Source: Bacillus fungorum (GTDB lineage Bacteria > Bacillota > Bacilli > Bacillales > Bacillaceae_G). Taken from it: a stretch of DNA of 64,000 bases. The notes under the pieces are model-generated. The model searched no databases. It was not told where the DNA came from and was given only the letters and a program-made list of their open reading frames with translations. Of the stretch, positions 15,330-25,892 are shown piece after piece. Where the stretch lies: the NCBI RefSeq assembly GCF_002746455.1, contig NZ_NWUW01000002.1:1-64000 (forward strand), read 5' to 3'. Every line of letters starts with the position of its first letter. The first letter of the stretch is position 1. The translations under genes were made by a program, and so were the position numbers.

Positions 15330-17242
15330 GTGTATCAAATGTAACAGTTAGAAAACGACTTATCTTTATACTCATATCAGGTATACTTATTTTCACTATC
15401 ATCGATATTCGTCTTGGATATGTGCAATTTTTTCTTGGGAATATGTTAACGGATCGTGCGAAAGATTCATGGAGTCGTAATATTACTTTTGAACCTGAAC
15501 GTGGGAAAATTTTAGACCGAAATGGTGTGGAACTTGCCACAAATAAAAGTGCTCCAACTGTCTTTGTTGTACCGAGGCAAATTGAAAAACCAGCAGAGAC
15601 TGCAGAGAAGTTAGCTGCAGTATTAGGTGTGGAAAAAGATGAGATTTATAAGAGGATTACAAAAAAAGAATCGATTGTAAGGTTAGATAAAGGCGGAAGG
15701 AAAATATCACATGATAAAGCGAAAGAGGTAAGAGGATTAAGTTTGAAAGGTGTTTATATCGCAGAGGACTCTATCCGGTACTATCCATTTGGCAACTTTT
15801 TATCACACGTATTAGGGTTTGCAGGTAGTGATAACCAAGGTCTTATGGGACTAGAAAAATATTATGATAAAGAGCTAAATGGTGATGAAGGTCATGTGCG
15901 TTTTTTTGCAGATGCAAAAGGACAAAGGATGCCTAATGTTGGCGATGATTTCAAAAAACCAGAAGCTGGTTTGAATTTAGGCTTAACAATTGATGCGCGT
16001 ATTAATAGAATTATGGAAAGAGAAATGAATATTGCAGAGTCGACATATAATCCAGATGGTATGATTGCGATTGCAATGAATCCGAAAAATGGTGAAATTT
16101 TAGGTATGTCGAGTCGGCCGAGTTTTGATCCGGCAGATTTTCAAAGTGTTTCTCCAGAAGTGTATAATAGAAATTTACCAGTATGGAGTACGTATGAGCC
16201 TGGTTCAACATTTAAGATCATTACGTTAGCCGCAGCCTTGAACGAGAATTTAGTAGACTTAGAAAAAGATACGTTTTATGATGATGGAGCAGCTGAAGTT
16301 GGTGGAGCTAGATTGAAATGCTGGAAAGCAGGAGGCCATGGTAGCCAAACGTTTTTAGAAGTAGTTCAAAACTCTTGTAACCCAGGATTTATTGAACTGG
16401 GTGATCGTCTTGGTAAAGACCGATTATTTAAATACATTCGGAATTTCGGTTTTGGACAGAAAACCGGAATCGATTTGCAAGGTGAAGGTAGTGGGATTTT
16501 ATTTAATTTAGATAAAGTCGGTCCAGTCGAGCAAGCAACCACTTCATTCGGTCAAGGTGTTTCTGTAACACCAATTCAACAAGTAGCAGCAGTAGCAGCG
16601 GCTGTAAATGGTGGAACATTGTATCAACCGTATATAGCTAAGGAATTTATTGATCCGAAGAACAATCAAGTTGTAAGTAAAAAGACACCTGTGGAAAAAA
16701 GAAAAGTTATTTCCAAGGAAACTTCAGAAAAAGTTCGGTATGCATTAGAGAATGTTGTAGCAAAGGGATCTGGTAAAGGTGCTTTCATTGATGGGTATCG
16801 TGTAGGTGGAAAAACAGGTACGGCTCAAAAGGTGAAAGATGGTAAATATTTAGAGAATAATTATATCGTATCTTTTATCGGTTTTGCTCCAGCGGACGAT
16901 CCGGAAATTGTTGTCTATGTTGCTGTTGATAATCCGAAAGGTGTAACTCAATTTGGTGGAGTAGTAGCAGCTCCAATTGTTGGGAATATTCTTCGGGATG
17001 CACTTCCAGTTATGGGAGTGAAACCGAGAACAGAACAAGTTGAGAGAGAATATAAATGGGGCGATACACCAACTGTAGAAGTTCCGAATTTAATTGGTAT
17101 GAAAAAGAAAGACTTACAGACACAGCTCGTCGATTTGAAGCTTGATATAAGTGGAGACGGAGAGAAAGTAATTAAACAATCCCCAGAAGCAGGAGCTAAA
17201 GTGAAAGAAGGCTCAAAAATTAGAATTTACTTCGGGAATTAA
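15326..17242 (+). CDS. spoVD: Stage V sporulation protein D (class B PBP)
   Basis: 638 residues. One membrane span near the N-terminus (~12-32), a dimerisation domain and a transpeptidase domain with Ser-Thr-Phe-Lys (S294), Ser-Cys-Asn in 'QNSCNPGF' and Lys-Thr-Gly (~496). One PASTA domain ends the protein (~585-638). SpoVD cross-links spore cortex peptidoglycan together with SpoVE. Tandem order pbpB-spoVD is as in B. subtilis. In that species it is transcribed under sigma-E; a CATATATT resembling a sigma-E -10 box lies at 15283, but its -35 is weak. The start codon is embedded in a long hairpin. Confidence 0.95.
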   Translation: MRVSNVTVRKRLIFILISGILIFTIIDIRLGYVQFFLGNMLTDRAKDSWSRNITFEPERGKILDRNGVELATNKSAPTVFVVPRQIEKPAETAEKLAAVLGVEKDEIYKRITKKESIVRLDKGGRKISHDKAKEVRGLSLKGVYIAEDSIRYYPFGNFLSHVLGFAGSDNQGLMGLEKYYDKELNGDEGHVRFFADAKGQRMPNVGDDFKKPEAGLNLGLTIDARINRIMEREMNIAESTYNPDGMIAIAMNPKNGEILGMSSRPSFDPADFQSVSPEVYNRNLPVWSTYEPGSTFKIITLAAALNENLVDLEKDTFYDDGAAEVGGARLKCWKAGGHGSQTFLEVVQNSCNPGFIELGDRLGKDRLFKYIRNFGFGQKTGIDLQGEGSGILFNLDKVGPVEQATTSFGQGVSVTPIQQVAAVAAAVNGGTLYQPYIAKEFIDPKNNQVVSKKTPVEKRKVISKETSEKVRYALENVVAKGSGKGAFIDGYRVGGKTGTAQKVKDGKYLENNYIVSFIGFAPADDPEIVVYVAVDNPKGVTQFGGVVAAPIVGNILRDALPVMGVKPRTEQVEREYKWGDTPTVEVPNLIGMKKKDLQTQLVDLKLDISGDGEKVIKQSPEAGAKVKEGSKIRIYFGN

Positions 17243-17449
17243 AGGTAACCTAGTACGTTTTATGGTACAATTGGTGGAAGTGAGTTCTTTATAGAAGAGT
17301 TACTTAATTTGAGGCTGTAAGAGCCTCAATTATAAATAGGTCTATTTATTAGACACTGTAGCACTTACCTCCTATTTTACATAATTAGGGGGTAACGTGT
17401 TGCTTATTAAAAAAGAGATAAATACACAATGTAGAGAGGGTTTAGTGAA

Positions 17450-18925
17450 ATGAAGTTGCATACACTTTTATCATGTTTGCATGATTTTCCAGTTGTTCCA
17501 AAAGAAAATCCAGAAATCACATCTATAGAAGCTGATTCACGTAAAGTGAAAGAGGGAAGCTTATTTGTATGTATGAAAGGATATACGGTTGATAGCCATG
17601 ATTTTGCTAAGCAAGCAGCGGCACAAGGAGCGGCTGCTATTGTTGCGGAAAGACCAATTGATGTTGACGTTCCAGTTGTACTTGTGAAAAACACTTTTCG
17701 TTCGTTAGCGGTTTTAGCTGATTATTTTTATGGTCAACCAACACACAAGTTACATTTAATCGGAATTACAGGTACAAATGGAAAGACAACAACATCGCAT
17801 ATTATGGATGAGATTATGCGCGCACATGGTCATAAAACGGGGCTAATTGGAACGATTAATATGAAAATCGGCGATGAAACATTTGAGGTGAAAAATACAA
17901 CACCAGATGCACTAACACTTCAACACACATTTTCAAAAATGGTTGAGCACGGTGTAGATAGTACAGTAATGGAAGTTTCGTCACATGCTTTAGATCTTGG
18001 TCGTGTACACGGATGTGATTACGATGTAGCAGTGTTTACAAATTTAACACAAGATCATTTAGACTATCATAAAACGATGGAAGAATATAAACATGCAAAA
18101 GGGTTGCTATTTGCACAACTGGGCAATAGTTATAATCATAATCGTGAAAAGTACGCGGTACTGAATAACGATGATGCTGTAACTCCGGAATATATGAGAA
18201 GTACTGCGGCGACTGTTGTAACGTATGGAATTGATACAACCAGTGATATTATGGCCAAAGATATCGTTATGACGAGTGGTGGAACTACATTTACGCTTGT
18301 AACACCGTATGAAAGTGTAAATGTTACGATGAAATTGATTGGGAAATTTAATGTATATAACGTACTAGCGGCAACAGCGGCAGGGCTTGTTTCTGGTGTA
18401 AGTTTAGAAACGGTTATTGATGTAATAAAGCAACTAGCTGGAGTTCCAGGACGTTTTGAAGTAGTTGATGGTGGACAAAATTATACAGTTATTGTTGATT
18501 ATGCACATACACCAGATAGCTTAGAGAATGTATTAAAAACAGCAAAACAGTTTGCAAAAGGCGATGTATATTGTATCGTCGGTTGTGGCGGAGATAGAGA
18601 TCGAACAAAGAGACCAATCATGGCAAGTGTTGCAACAAAATATGCAACTCACGCAATTTACACTTCAGATAACCCAAGAAGTGAAGAGCCAGGGGCTATT
18701 TTAGATGATATGGTGCAGGGTGCAAATGGGAATAATTATGAAGTGATTATTGATAGAAAAGAAGCGATATACCATGCAATTGCTAACGCGAAAGCTGAAG
18801 ATATCATCATTATTGCTGGTAAGGGACATGAAACATATCAAATTATTGGTAAAGACGTTCATCATTTTGATGATCGTGAAGTCGCTAAAGAAGCAATTAC
18901 AAAGCGTTTAAACAACGAAGAGTAA
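17450..18925 (+). CDS. murE: UDP-MurNAc-L-Ala-D-Glu:meso-DAP ligase MurE
   Basis: 491 residues. Three domains: UDP-substrate binding (~1-98), central ATPase with the P-loop '[11 protein letters not shown]' (~104-114) and the C-terminal substrate domain. The Asp-Asn-Pro-Arg motif at ~407-410 marks specificity for meso-diaminopimelate, matching Bacillus peptidoglycan. It adds DAP to the muropeptide in the cytoplasm. A 207-bp gap to spoVD holds a stem-loop TTGAGGCT/AGCCTCAA (~17311-17331) without a T run. The ATG is preceded by AGAGAGGG. Confidence 0.97.
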   Translation: MKLHTLLSCLHDFPVVPKENPEITSIEADSRKVKEGSLFVCMKGYTVDSHDFAKQAAAQGAAAIVAERPIDVDVPVVLVKNTFRSLAVLADYFYGQPTHKLHLIGITGTNGKTTTSHIMDEIMRAHGHKTGLIGTINMKIGDETFEVKNTTPDALTLQHTFSKMVEHGVDSTVMEVSSHALDLGRVHGCDYDVAVFTNLTQDHLDYHKTMEEYKHAKGLLFAQLGNSYNHNREKYAVLNNDDAVTPEYMRSTAATVVTYGIDTTSDIMAKDIVMTSGGTTFTLVTPYESVNVTMKLIGKFNVYNVLAATAAGLVSGVSLETVIDVIKQLAGVPGRFEVVDGGQNYTVIVDYAHTPDSLENVLKTAKQFAKGDVYCIVGCGGDRDRTKRPIMASVATKYATHAIYTSDNPRSEEPGAILDDMVQGANGNNYEVIIDRKEAIYHAIANAKAEDIIIIAGKGHETYQIIGKDVHHFDDREVAKEAITKRLNNEE

Positions 18926-18947
18926 CAACGTGAGAGGAGGACTACAT

Positions 18948-19922
18948 GTGCTTGAGCAAGGTTTATTAGTAACGGCTGGGGTAGCATTCTTAATTTCTGT
19001 TGCCCTTTCGCCATTGTTTATTCCATTTTTAAGGAAATTAAAGTTCGGACAGAGTATTCGTGATGAGGGACCAAAGTCACATCAAAAAAAATCAGGGACA
19101 CCGACAATGGGTGGTATTGTCATATATGTATCTATGATGGTAACTTCACTTATTATGGCAATTAAATTTAATCATTTAGGTGCAGAGGTCTCGTTATTAT
19201 TATTAGTGACATTTGGCTACGGATTAATTGGATTTTTAGATGACTACATAAAGGTAGTTAAGAAGAGAAATCTTGGTTTAACATCAAAACAAAAATTAGT
19301 AGGTCAGCTTGTTATTGCTATTGCGTTCTTTTTAATTGGAAAAGGGCAAGCGTTCCACACGTACATCATGATTCCGGGAACAGATGTTAAGTTTGAATTA
19401 GGTTGGGCGTATTTTGTACTTGTATTATTTATGCTTATTGGTGGCTCAAATGCAGTTAACTTAACTGACGGTTTAGATGGTTTATTATCAGGAACAGCTG
19501 CTATTGCATTTGGAGCGTTTAGTATTATTGCAGTCGCACAAGAGCAATTTGGAGTAGCGATATTCTGTATGGCAGTTGTAGGAGCTGTACTTGGATTTTT
19601 AGTATTCAATGCAAATCCAGCGAAAGTGTTTATGGGAGATACAGGTTCTTTAGCTTTAGGTGGAGCCATTGCAGCTGTAGCGATTTTATTAAAACAAGAA
19701 TTACTACTTGTAATCATTGGTGGAGTATTCGTAATGGAAACTTTATCTGTTATTATTCAGGTCATTTCTTTTAAAACAACAGGAAAACGTGTCTTTAAAA
19801 TGAGTCCATTACACCATCATTATGAATTATGTGGTTGGTCAGAGTGGCGTGTTGTTGTGACGTTTTGGTCTGTAGGATTTTTATTAGCTGTGTTAGGAAT
19901 TTATATCGGGGTGTGGATGTAA
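18948..19922 (+). CDS. mraY: Phospho-MurNAc-pentapeptide translocase MraY
   Basis: 324 residues with about ten membrane helices. Family signatures are 'FLDDYIKV' (~98), 'NLTDGLDGL' (~175-183) and the histidine cluster 'HHHYE' (~286). It transfers phospho-MurNAc-pentapeptide to undecaprenyl phosphate, forming lipid I. GTG at 18948 is chosen because GAGAGGAGG ends eight bases upstream and the protein then begins MLEQGLLVT as in relatives; an in-frame GTG at 18930 overlaps the ribosome site itself. It is packed between murE and murD, with no gap to murD. Confidence 0.95.
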   Translation: MLEQGLLVTAGVAFLISVALSPLFIPFLRKLKFGQSIRDEGPKSHQKKSGTPTMGGIVIYVSMMVTSLIMAIKFNHLGAEVSLLLLVTFGYGLIGFLDDYIKVVKKRNLGLTSKQKLVGQLVIAIAFFLIGKGQAFHTYIMIPGTDVKFELGWAYFVLVLFMLIGGSNAVNLTDGLDGLLSGTAAIAFGAFSIIAVAQEQFGVAIFCMAVVGAVLGFLVFNANPAKVFMGDTGSLALGGAIAAVAILLKQELLLVIIGGVFVMETLSVIIQVISFKTTGKRVFKMSPLHHHYELCGWSEWRVVVTFWSVGFLLAVLGIYIGVWM

Positions 19923-21275
19923 TTGAAAACTGTAACTGAATTTCAAAATAAAAATATTCTTGTATTAGGCATTGCAAAAAGTGGTTATGCAGCAGCTACG
20001 TTATTACAAAAATTAGGGGCAAATGTTATTGTAAATGACGGAAAGCCTTTAGCAGAAAATGTGCTTGCTGCAGAATTACAAGCAAAAGGAATGGACGTTG
20101 TATGCGGTGGCCATCCTTTAGAATTGTTAGAGAGAAATATTTCGCTTGTAGTAAAAAATCCAGGAATCCCGTATTCTAATCCAATATTAGTTGCTGCGAA
20201 AGAAAAGCAAATTCCGATTGTTACGGAAGTTGAATTAGCATATCGTATTTCAGAAGCGCCATTTGTTGGGATTACGGGGTCTAACGGTAAAACGACGACG
20301 ACAATGCTTACATTTGAAATGCTAAAAGAAGGACAAAAGCATCCTGTAATTGCAGGGAACATTGGAACTGTAGCGTGTGAAGTAGCACAGGATGCAAAAG
20401 AAAATGAAGTTGTAGTTACAGAGCTTTCATCGTTCCAACTGATGGGAGTAGAATTGTTCCAACCTAAAATTGCTGCGTTTTTAAATTTATTTGAGGCCCA
20501 CTTAGATTATCATGGGACGAAGAAGGAATATGGTTTAGCAAAAGCAAATATTTTTAAAAACCAAACAGAAAATGATTATAGTGTAATAAATGCAGATGAT
20601 GCAGATGTGATGGCTTTATCTGCTTATAGTAAAGGGCAAAAAGTACTATTCTCAACAACGAAAGAAATTGAAGATGGTGCGTGTATAAAAGATAATGCTC
20701 TTTATTTTAAAGGTGAAAAAGTTGTTGAAGTAGGCGATATCGTTTTACCTGGTCAACATAATTTAGAAAATATTTTAGCAGCGATGAGTATTGCGAAATT
20801 ATTAGGCGTTTCTAATGAAGCGATTACGACGGTGTTAAAACGTTTTACAGGTGTAAAACATCGTTTAGAATATGTAACAACTATTAATAACCGTAAGTTT
20901 TATAATGACTCAAAAGCAACAAATATGTTAGCGACTGAGAAAGCTTTATCTGCGTTCACACAACCGATTGTGTTATTAGCAGGTGGGCTTGATCGTGGAA
21001 ATGAATTCGATGATTTAATTCCGTATTTCAAAAATGTTAAAGCGATTGTAACATTTGGACAAACAGCTTCAAAATTAGTAAGAGCGGCAGAAAAAGCGGG
21101 ATTAGATACAATTGAAAGTGTCGATACTTTAGATGAAGCGGTAGTGAAAGCTTATGCTCATTCTACAGATGGCGATGTAGTTCTTCTTTCTCCAGCATGT
21201 GCAAGCTGGGATCAATTTAAAACATTTGAAGAAAGAGGAGACATTTTTATACAAGCTGTGCATAAACTTATATAA
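19923..21275 (+). CDS. murD: UDP-MurNAc-L-alanine:D-glutamate ligase MurD
   Basis: 450 residues. Rossmann-like N-terminal domain ('[14 protein letters not shown]', ~12-25), ATPase domain with '[12 protein letters not shown]' (~114-125) and C-terminal domain. It adds D-glutamate to UDP-MurNAc-L-Ala. Translation begins at TTG directly after the mraY stop (TAA-TTG), so initiation must rely on coupling; no clear ribosome site other than sequence inside mraY is seen. It ends shortly before a strong hairpin terminator. Confidence 0.96.
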   Translation: MKTVTEFQNKNILVLGIAKSGYAAATLLQKLGANVIVNDGKPLAENVLAAELQAKGMDVVCGGHPLELLERNISLVVKNPGIPYSNPILVAAKEKQIPIVTEVELAYRISEAPFVGITGSNGKTTTTMLTFEMLKEGQKHPVIAGNIGTVACEVAQDAKENEVVVTELSSFQLMGVELFQPKIAAFLNLFEAHLDYHGTKKEYGLAKANIFKNQTENDYSVINADDADVMALSAYSKGQKVLFSTTKEIEDGACIKDNALYFKGEKVVEVGDIVLPGQHNLENILAAMSIAKLLGVSNEAITTVLKRFTGVKHRLEYVTTINNRKFYNDSKATNMLATEKALSAFTQPIVLLAGGLDRGNEFDDLIPYFKNVKAIVTFGQTASKLVRAAEKAGLDTIESVDTLDEAVVKAYAHSTDGDVVLLSPACASWDQFKTFEERGDIFIQAVHKLI

Positions 21276-21283
21276 AGTATATC

Positions 21284-21320
21284 AAAACATCAGTAGGCTA
21301 ACACCTACTGATGTTTTGTT
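21284..21320 (+). terminator. Strong hairpin terminator between murD and spoVE
   Basis: A 14-bp perfect stem (21284-21297 with 21304-21317) with a 6-base loop, followed by GTT. The T tract is short, so some read-through into spoVE is likely. Confidence 0.75.
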
Positions 21321-21365
21321 ACATAGGGCAAAAGTTTCTGCCTAAAGAGGTGGTGTTTATGGGTA

Positions 21366-22457
21366 ATGAAGAAAACGCCTGATTTGATTCTCATCATCGT
21401 TACACTGTCGTTGTTAACAATCGGAATGATTATGGTTTATAGTGCGAGTGCGGTTTGGGCCTCGTATAAAATGGGGGACTCATTCTTTTTTGCAAAAAGG
21501 CAATTGCTATTTGCAGGTCTTGGTGTAGCGGCTATGTTTTTTATTATGAAAATTGATTATTGGGTGTGGCGTACGTATTCAAAAGTAATTTTGCTAGTTT
21601 GCTTCATTCTACTTATTCTCGTTCTTATTCCTGGAGTAGGACTTGTTCGAGGAGGAGCGCGAAGTTGGATTGGAATTGGGGCATTTTCCATTCAACCGTC
21701 AGAATTTATGAAGTTTGCGATGATTATTTTCTTAGCGAAATTTTTAGCAGAACGACAAAAAGTAATTACCTCTTTTAAACGTGGTTTACTACCAGCTCTA
21801 AGTTTTGTATTTCTTGCTTTTGGAATGATTATGTTACAGCCAGATCTTGGTACAGGAACGGTAATGGTTGGGACATGTATCATTATGATATTTATCTCGG
21901 GAGCAAGGGTCTTTCACTTTGCAATGTTTGGTTTGCTTGGTGTAGCAGGATTTGTAGGGCTAATTGCATCAGCACCGTATCGAATGAAACGTATTACATC
22001 ATATTTAGATCCGTGGTCAGATCCGCTTGGAAGTGGATTTCAAATTATTCAATCGTTACTTGCAATTGGACCTGGTGGATTATTCGGGCTTGGACTTGGA
22101 CAAAGTAGACAAAAGTTTCTTTATTTACCTGAACCGCAAACAGACTTTATATTTGCAATCTTATCCGAGGAATTAGGTTTTATTGGTGGTTCATTTGTGT
22201 TATTATTATTTAGTCTATTATTATGGCGTGGGATTCGTATAGCTTTAGGAGCGCCAGATTTATATGGTACGTTTTTAGCAGTAGGTATTGTGGCGATGAT
22301 TGCGATTCAAGTAATGATTAATGTTGGTGTTGTAACAGGATTGATGCCTGTTACGGGTATTACTTTGCCGTTTTTAAGTTATGGTGGATCAAGTTTGACA
22401 TTAATGTTAATGGCAGTAGGTGTATTATTAAATATAAGTCGCCATTCTCGCTACTAA
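21366..22457 (+). CDS. spoVE: SEDS glycosyltransferase SpoVE
   Basis: 363 residues, ten membrane helices, FtsW/RodA/SpoVE (SEDS) family. Conserved stretches include 'MVYSASAVWA' (~21), 'GSGFQIIQSL' (~222), 'EELGFIGG' (~270) and 'LPFLSYGGSS' (~337). The position between murD and murG, as in B. subtilis, favours SpoVE, the polymerase of the spore cortex that works with SpoVD; FtsW is normally elsewhere. AGAGGTGGTG lies upstream of the ATG. The gene is bounded by hairpin terminators on both sides, so it may be a separate, sporulation-regulated unit. Confidence 0.9.
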   Translation: MKKTPDLILIIVTLSLLTIGMIMVYSASAVWASYKMGDSFFFAKRQLLFAGLGVAAMFFIMKIDYWVWRTYSKVILLVCFILLILVLIPGVGLVRGGARSWIGIGAFSIQPSEFMKFAMIIFLAKFLAERQKVITSFKRGLLPALSFVFLAFGMIMLQPDLGTGTVMVGTCIIMIFISGARVFHFAMFGLLGVAGFVGLIASAPYRMKRITSYLDPWSDPLGSGFQIIQSLLAIGPGGLFGLGLGQSRQKFLYLPEPQTDFIFAILSEELGFIGGSFVLLLFSLLLWRGIRIALGAPDLYGTFLAVGIVAMIAIQVMINVGVVTGLMPVTGITLPFLSYGGSSLTLMLMAVGVLLNISRHSRY

Positions 22458-22484
22458 ACCCTGTTTTATAAGACAGGGTTTTTC
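22455..22484 (+). terminator. Terminator after spoVE
   Basis: AAACCCTGT/ACAGGGTTT stem followed by TTT; it overlaps the stop codon of spoVE. Confidence 0.8.
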
Positions 22485-22561
22485 GTATGTGCGCGAAAAA
22501 ACATTATGTATATAGAAATAAATACGACTGAGATAAGAAAAGAGAAGCGGAGGAGTTAGTA

Positions 22562-23665
22562 GTGCGTGTATTAGTAAGTGGTGGGGGCACTGGAGGTCAT
22601 ATTTATCCGGCTCTTGCTTTAATAAGAGAAATAAAAAAATTAAATCCGGAAGCAAGGTTTTTATATATTGGTACCGAGAATGGATTAGAGAGCACAATCG
22701 TTCCAAAAGCAGGTATACCGTTTCAATCTATTGTTATAAGTGGATTTAAACGTAAAATATCGTTAGATAACGTGAAAACGGTGATGCGTTTCCTAAAAGG
22801 TGTACAAGATAGTAAACGATATATTCGTCGTTTTAATCCGGATATCGTGATTGGAACGGGTGGATACGTATGTGGACCCGTTGTATATGCTGCGGCAAAA
22901 TTAGGTATTCCAACTATTGTACATGAACAAAATAGTGTACCTGGTGTAACGAATAAATTTTTAAGCCGCTATGTTGATAAAGTTGCGGTTTGTTTTGAAG
23001 CGGCTGCAGAACATTTTCCACAGTCAAAAGTGGTAATGACAGGAAATCCACGAGCGTCAGAAGTAATGGATCAGAATGGAATGAAAGGAAAACGTTCAGT
23101 AGGTTTATCTCTTCCTAAAAAATCTGTACTTATTTTTGGTGGAAGTCGTGGGGCTAGACCGATTAACGATGCTTTCGTAGAGGCAATTGAACAGTTTGGA
23201 AATAAGAGTTACGAAATATTGTATGTAACAGGTGAAGTTCATTATGACAAAGTGATGGAAGCAGTGAAGCAAAAAGGGAATCCGAATAATGTTATTATTA
23301 AACCTTTCATTCATAATATGCCAGAGGTACTTACAGGGGTAGATCTTGTTGTTTCAAGAGCGGGGGCAACAACACTTGCAGAATTAACAGCGTTAGGTAA
23401 GCCAAGTGTGTTAATTCCGAGTCCTTACGTAACAAATAACCATCAGGAAAAGAATGCACGTTCTGTTGTCGATAAAGGAGCAGCAAAAATGTTGCTTGAA
23501 AAAGATTTAACAGCTGAAACGCTTATTCGTGATATTGATGAAATTTTATTAGATGCACAAACATTACAAAATATGAAGCTAGCTGCTGGGAAATTAGGTA
23601 TTCCAGATGCAGCAAATAAGCTGTATGAAGTAATGAATAAGCTTGTAAAAAATAACGTTAGGTGA
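22562..23665 (+). CDS. murG: Lipid II synthase MurG
   Basis: 367 residues, GT-B glycosyltransferase. The N-terminal glycine-rich loop '[14 protein letters not shown]' (~6-19) and the C-terminal UDP-GlcNAc site '[20 protein letters not shown]' region (~262-281) are conserved. It adds GlcNAc to lipid I at the inner membrane face. Start is GTG at 22562 with GGAGGAG upstream. The gene begins 105 bases after spoVE, beyond a terminator, so it may have its own promoter; none could be fixed. Confidence 0.96.
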   Translation: MRVLVSGGGTGGHIYPALALIREIKKLNPEARFLYIGTENGLESTIVPKAGIPFQSIVISGFKRKISLDNVKTVMRFLKGVQDSKRYIRRFNPDIVIGTGGYVCGPVVYAAAKLGIPTIVHEQNSVPGVTNKFLSRYVDKVAVCFEAAAEHFPQSKVVMTGNPRASEVMDQNGMKGKRSVGLSLPKKSVLIFGGSRGARPINDAFVEAIEQFGNKSYEILYVTGEVHYDKVMEAVKQKGNPNNVIIKPFIHNMPEVLTGVDLVVSRAGATTLAELTALGKPSVLIPSPYVTNNHQEKNARSVVDKGAAKMLLEKDLTAETLIRDIDEILLDAQTLQNMKLAAGKLGIPDAANKLYEVMNKLVKNNVR

Positions 23666-23716
23666 ACGCCCTGCATACTACTGTACTAAGGATACTTAGT
23701 ATGGGGGAGATTGTTT

Positions 23717-24622
23717 ATGGAGCAATTAGTAAATGAGCTTATAGAAGCAAATGTTGGTTGCGTGTTAGTGAATGAACCGTTAGCGCGTTATACCACTATG
23801 AAAATAGGTGGACCAGCTGATATTTTAATTGTGCCAAAGCATGTTACCGGTATTGTAAAAACGTTGCAGTTAGTAAAAAAATATAAAACAAAGTGGACTG
23901 TAATTGGTCGCGGTTCGAACCTTCTTGTATCTGATCTAGGTATAGAAGGTGTCGTTATTCGTTTAGGAGAAGGATTAGACCACTTAGAAGTCGAAAAACA
24001 TAGAGTAAGAGTTGGTGGTGGGTATCCCCTTATTAAATTATCAACTTTACTTAGTCGTCAAGGGTTAGCCGGTCTGGAATTTGCAAGTGGTATTCCAGGA
24101 AGTGTTGGTGGTGCAGTGTATATGAATGCAGGAGCACATAAGTCGGATATATCAAACATATTATCAAAAGCTCTTATTTTGTTTGAAGACGGAACAATTG
24201 ACTGGTTAACGCATGGAGAAATGGAGTTTTCCTATCGGACATCTGTATTGCAAACGAAACGTTCTGGCATTGTTTTGGAAGCAGAGTTTCAATTACAGAT
24301 AGGAGAGCGTGAGGGAATTGTAAACGTCATGCAAAAGAATAAAGATTACCGCCGTGAAACACAGCCATGGAATCATCCTTGTGCAGGAAGTATATTTCGG
24401 AATCCAATTCCATACTTTGCAGGAGATTTAATAGAAAAGGCGGGGCTTCGTGGTTATCAAATAGGTAGAGCTCAAATTTCTGAAATGCATGGGAATTTTA
24501 TTATTAATACTGGGGGAGCCAGCGCGCAAGATGTCTTATCTTTAATTGCATTAATAAAACAAAGAATTAAGGATAGATTTGGCGTAGAAATGCATACAGA
24601 AGTGGAAATAATTGGAAGATAA
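23717..24622 (+). CDS. murB: UDP-N-acetylenolpyruvoylglucosamine reductase MurB
   Basis: 301 residues. FAD-binding PCMH domain with '[13 protein letters not shown]' (~25-37) and '[12 protein letters not shown]' (~62-73). The catalytic Ser lies in 'CAGSIFRNP' (~223-231), and '[13 protein letters not shown]' follows. The lack of the extra C-terminal elements makes it a type II MurB. It reduces enolpyruvyl-UDP-GlcNAc to UDP-MurNAc. ATG 23717 follows GGGGGAG; an in-frame TTG six bases earlier is less likely. The place between murG and divIB is conserved in Bacillus. Confidence 0.96.
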   Translation: MEQLVNELIEANVGCVLVNEPLARYTTMKIGGPADILIVPKHVTGIVKTLQLVKKYKTKWTVIGRGSNLLVSDLGIEGVVIRLGEGLDHLEVEKHRVRVGGGYPLIKLSTLLSRQGLAGLEFASGIPGSVGGAVYMNAGAHKSDISNILSKALILFEDGTIDWLTHGEMEFSYRTSVLQTKRSGIVLEAEFQLQIGEREGIVNVMQKNKDYRRETQPWNHPCAGSIFRNPIPYFAGDLIEKAGLRGYQIGRAQISEMHGNFIINTGGASAQDVLSLIALIKQRIKDRFGVEMHTEVEIIGR

Positions 24623-24668
24623 CGGTTATTCGTTCCGCTCATTATCATTTATGTTATAATAAGAAGAT

Positions 24669-24698
24669 AAGAACGGCATGAGGAACATGCCGTTCTTT
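24669..24698 (+). terminator. Hairpin in the murB-divIB gap (terminator or divIB leader)
   Basis: A 12-bp perfect stem AAGAACGGCATG/CATGCCGTTCTT with a 5-base loop and a short T run. A TATAAT lies eight bases upstream (24655-24660), so it may also form the 5' end of a divIB transcript. Confidence 0.7.
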
Positions 24699-24720
24699 AT
24701 GTTACGTAGGGGGATCGTAC

Positions 24721-25491
24721 ATGAAAAATAGTAAAGTGATTAAACTACAGGATCGTGTACCAAAGTTAAAAAATCAACAGAAAAAAAACAAGAAAAATGT
24801 TAATCATCGGTTGATTTTATACATATCAATTTTATTTTTACTAGTGCTCTTTTTAATTTATTTTCGGTCTCCGCTTAGCAATATAAAAAAGATAAGTGTG
24901 TTTGGAAATCATTATATGACAGATGAACAAGTGATGAAGGAATCAGGTGTGACATATGATACAAGTTATTTCCGAGTGACGGCACATAAAGCAGAAGAAA
25001 ACTTAACGAAACGAAAAGAAATTAAAGCAGTAAATGTAAAAAAACGTTTTCCAAATAAAATTGATGTTCATATTGAAGAATATTTAACGATTGGTTATAT
25101 AAACAAAGATGGGAAATTACAACCGTTATTAGAGAACGGGAAAACACTTGATGTACTCCCGAATGGGAAACTCCCTGTTGCAGCGCCAATTTTTGAACCT
25201 TTTAAAGAAGAGAAAATGAAGGAGTTAATTGCTGAGCTTGAAAAATTAACACCAACTATTTTAAGGTCTATTTCTGAAATTCGTTATTCACCGACGAATG
25301 CGAATGAAGACCATCTTACTTTATATATGAATGAAGGGTATGAAGTGAGCACTACGATTCAAAATTTCGCAAAGCGTATGGAAGCTTATCCACTTATTTT
25401 AAAAACAATTGAGCCGGGTAAAAAGGTATTAATTGACTTAGAAGTAGGGGCATATACGAAAGAATTAGGAGCGGAAGAAAAAAAAGAATAG
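24721..25491 (+). CDS. divIB: Cell division protein DivIB (FtsQ)
   Basis: 256 residues. A basic cytoplasmic N-terminus (~1-27) precedes one membrane span (~29-48), a POTRA domain (~51-120: 'IKKISVFGNHYMTDEQV') and the beta domain. The C-terminal tail is Lys/Glu-rich. It stabilises the FtsL-DivIC complex and is needed for septation at high temperature and for sporulation in B. subtilis. TAGGGGGA precedes the ATG. It is separated from ftsA by a 400-bp non-coding gap; in B. subtilis ylxW, ylxX and sbp lie there. Confidence 0.93.
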   Translation: MKNSKVIKLQDRVPKLKNQQKKNKKNVNHRLILYISILFLLVLFLIYFRSPLSNIKKISVFGNHYMTDEQVMKESGVTYDTSYFRVTAHKAEENLTKRKEIKAVNVKKRFPNKIDVHIEEYLTIGYINKDGKLQPLLENGKTLDVLPNGKLPVAAPIFEPFKEEKMKELIAELEKLTPTILRSISEIRYSPTNANEDHLTLYMNEGYEVSTTIQNFAKRMEAYPLILKTIEPGKKVLIDLEVGAYTKELGAEEKKE

Positions 25492-25892
25492 AACGATAGT
25501 TTTCACTACGTTATCGTAGAAAAAAACAAAACGAATGTTCTGCTTAATACATCTGAATTTACAAGAATGGTTCATTTGATGAAAAAGATGTAAAAATTCT
25601 TAGATTCATACTAGGATTGGTACAAGTTTCACTTTTCTATGAGTACATCTTAGTGTAGACTTATACTTGGCGGTAATCTTTACACTTGAAATAGAATTAT
25701 TTCAAGATAAGCAGTTATTCACAGTTTACTGCGATATTCTTAAATGAATGTTAAATAAAAATAAGAAAAATATAGGGTTAAAAAAGGGAAACGTATAAAG
25801 ACGTTGAATATTTTTCTTATAAATAGTAAAGTTGCGATTGTTGTTCCATATATTGAGTTGTATGGTATAAATAAAGAAGGAGGTGCCAAAGA
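25492..25892. other. 401-bp non-coding region before ftsA
   Basis: No ORF is supported. It holds an imperfect inverted repeat with ACGATA/TATCGT ends (~25494-25518), a TTATTCACA matching the DnaA-box consensus (25715-25723) inside a GCAGT/ACTGC inverted repeat (25711-25731), and the ftsA ribosome site AAGGAGGTG just before the ATG. In B. subtilis ftsAZ is driven by sigma-A and sigma-H promoters; I could not fix either here. Confidence 0.5.

Noticed and set aside
17311..17331. Stem-loop between spoVD and murE as a terminator
   Set aside because: A good stem but no T run follows, so termination is not supported.
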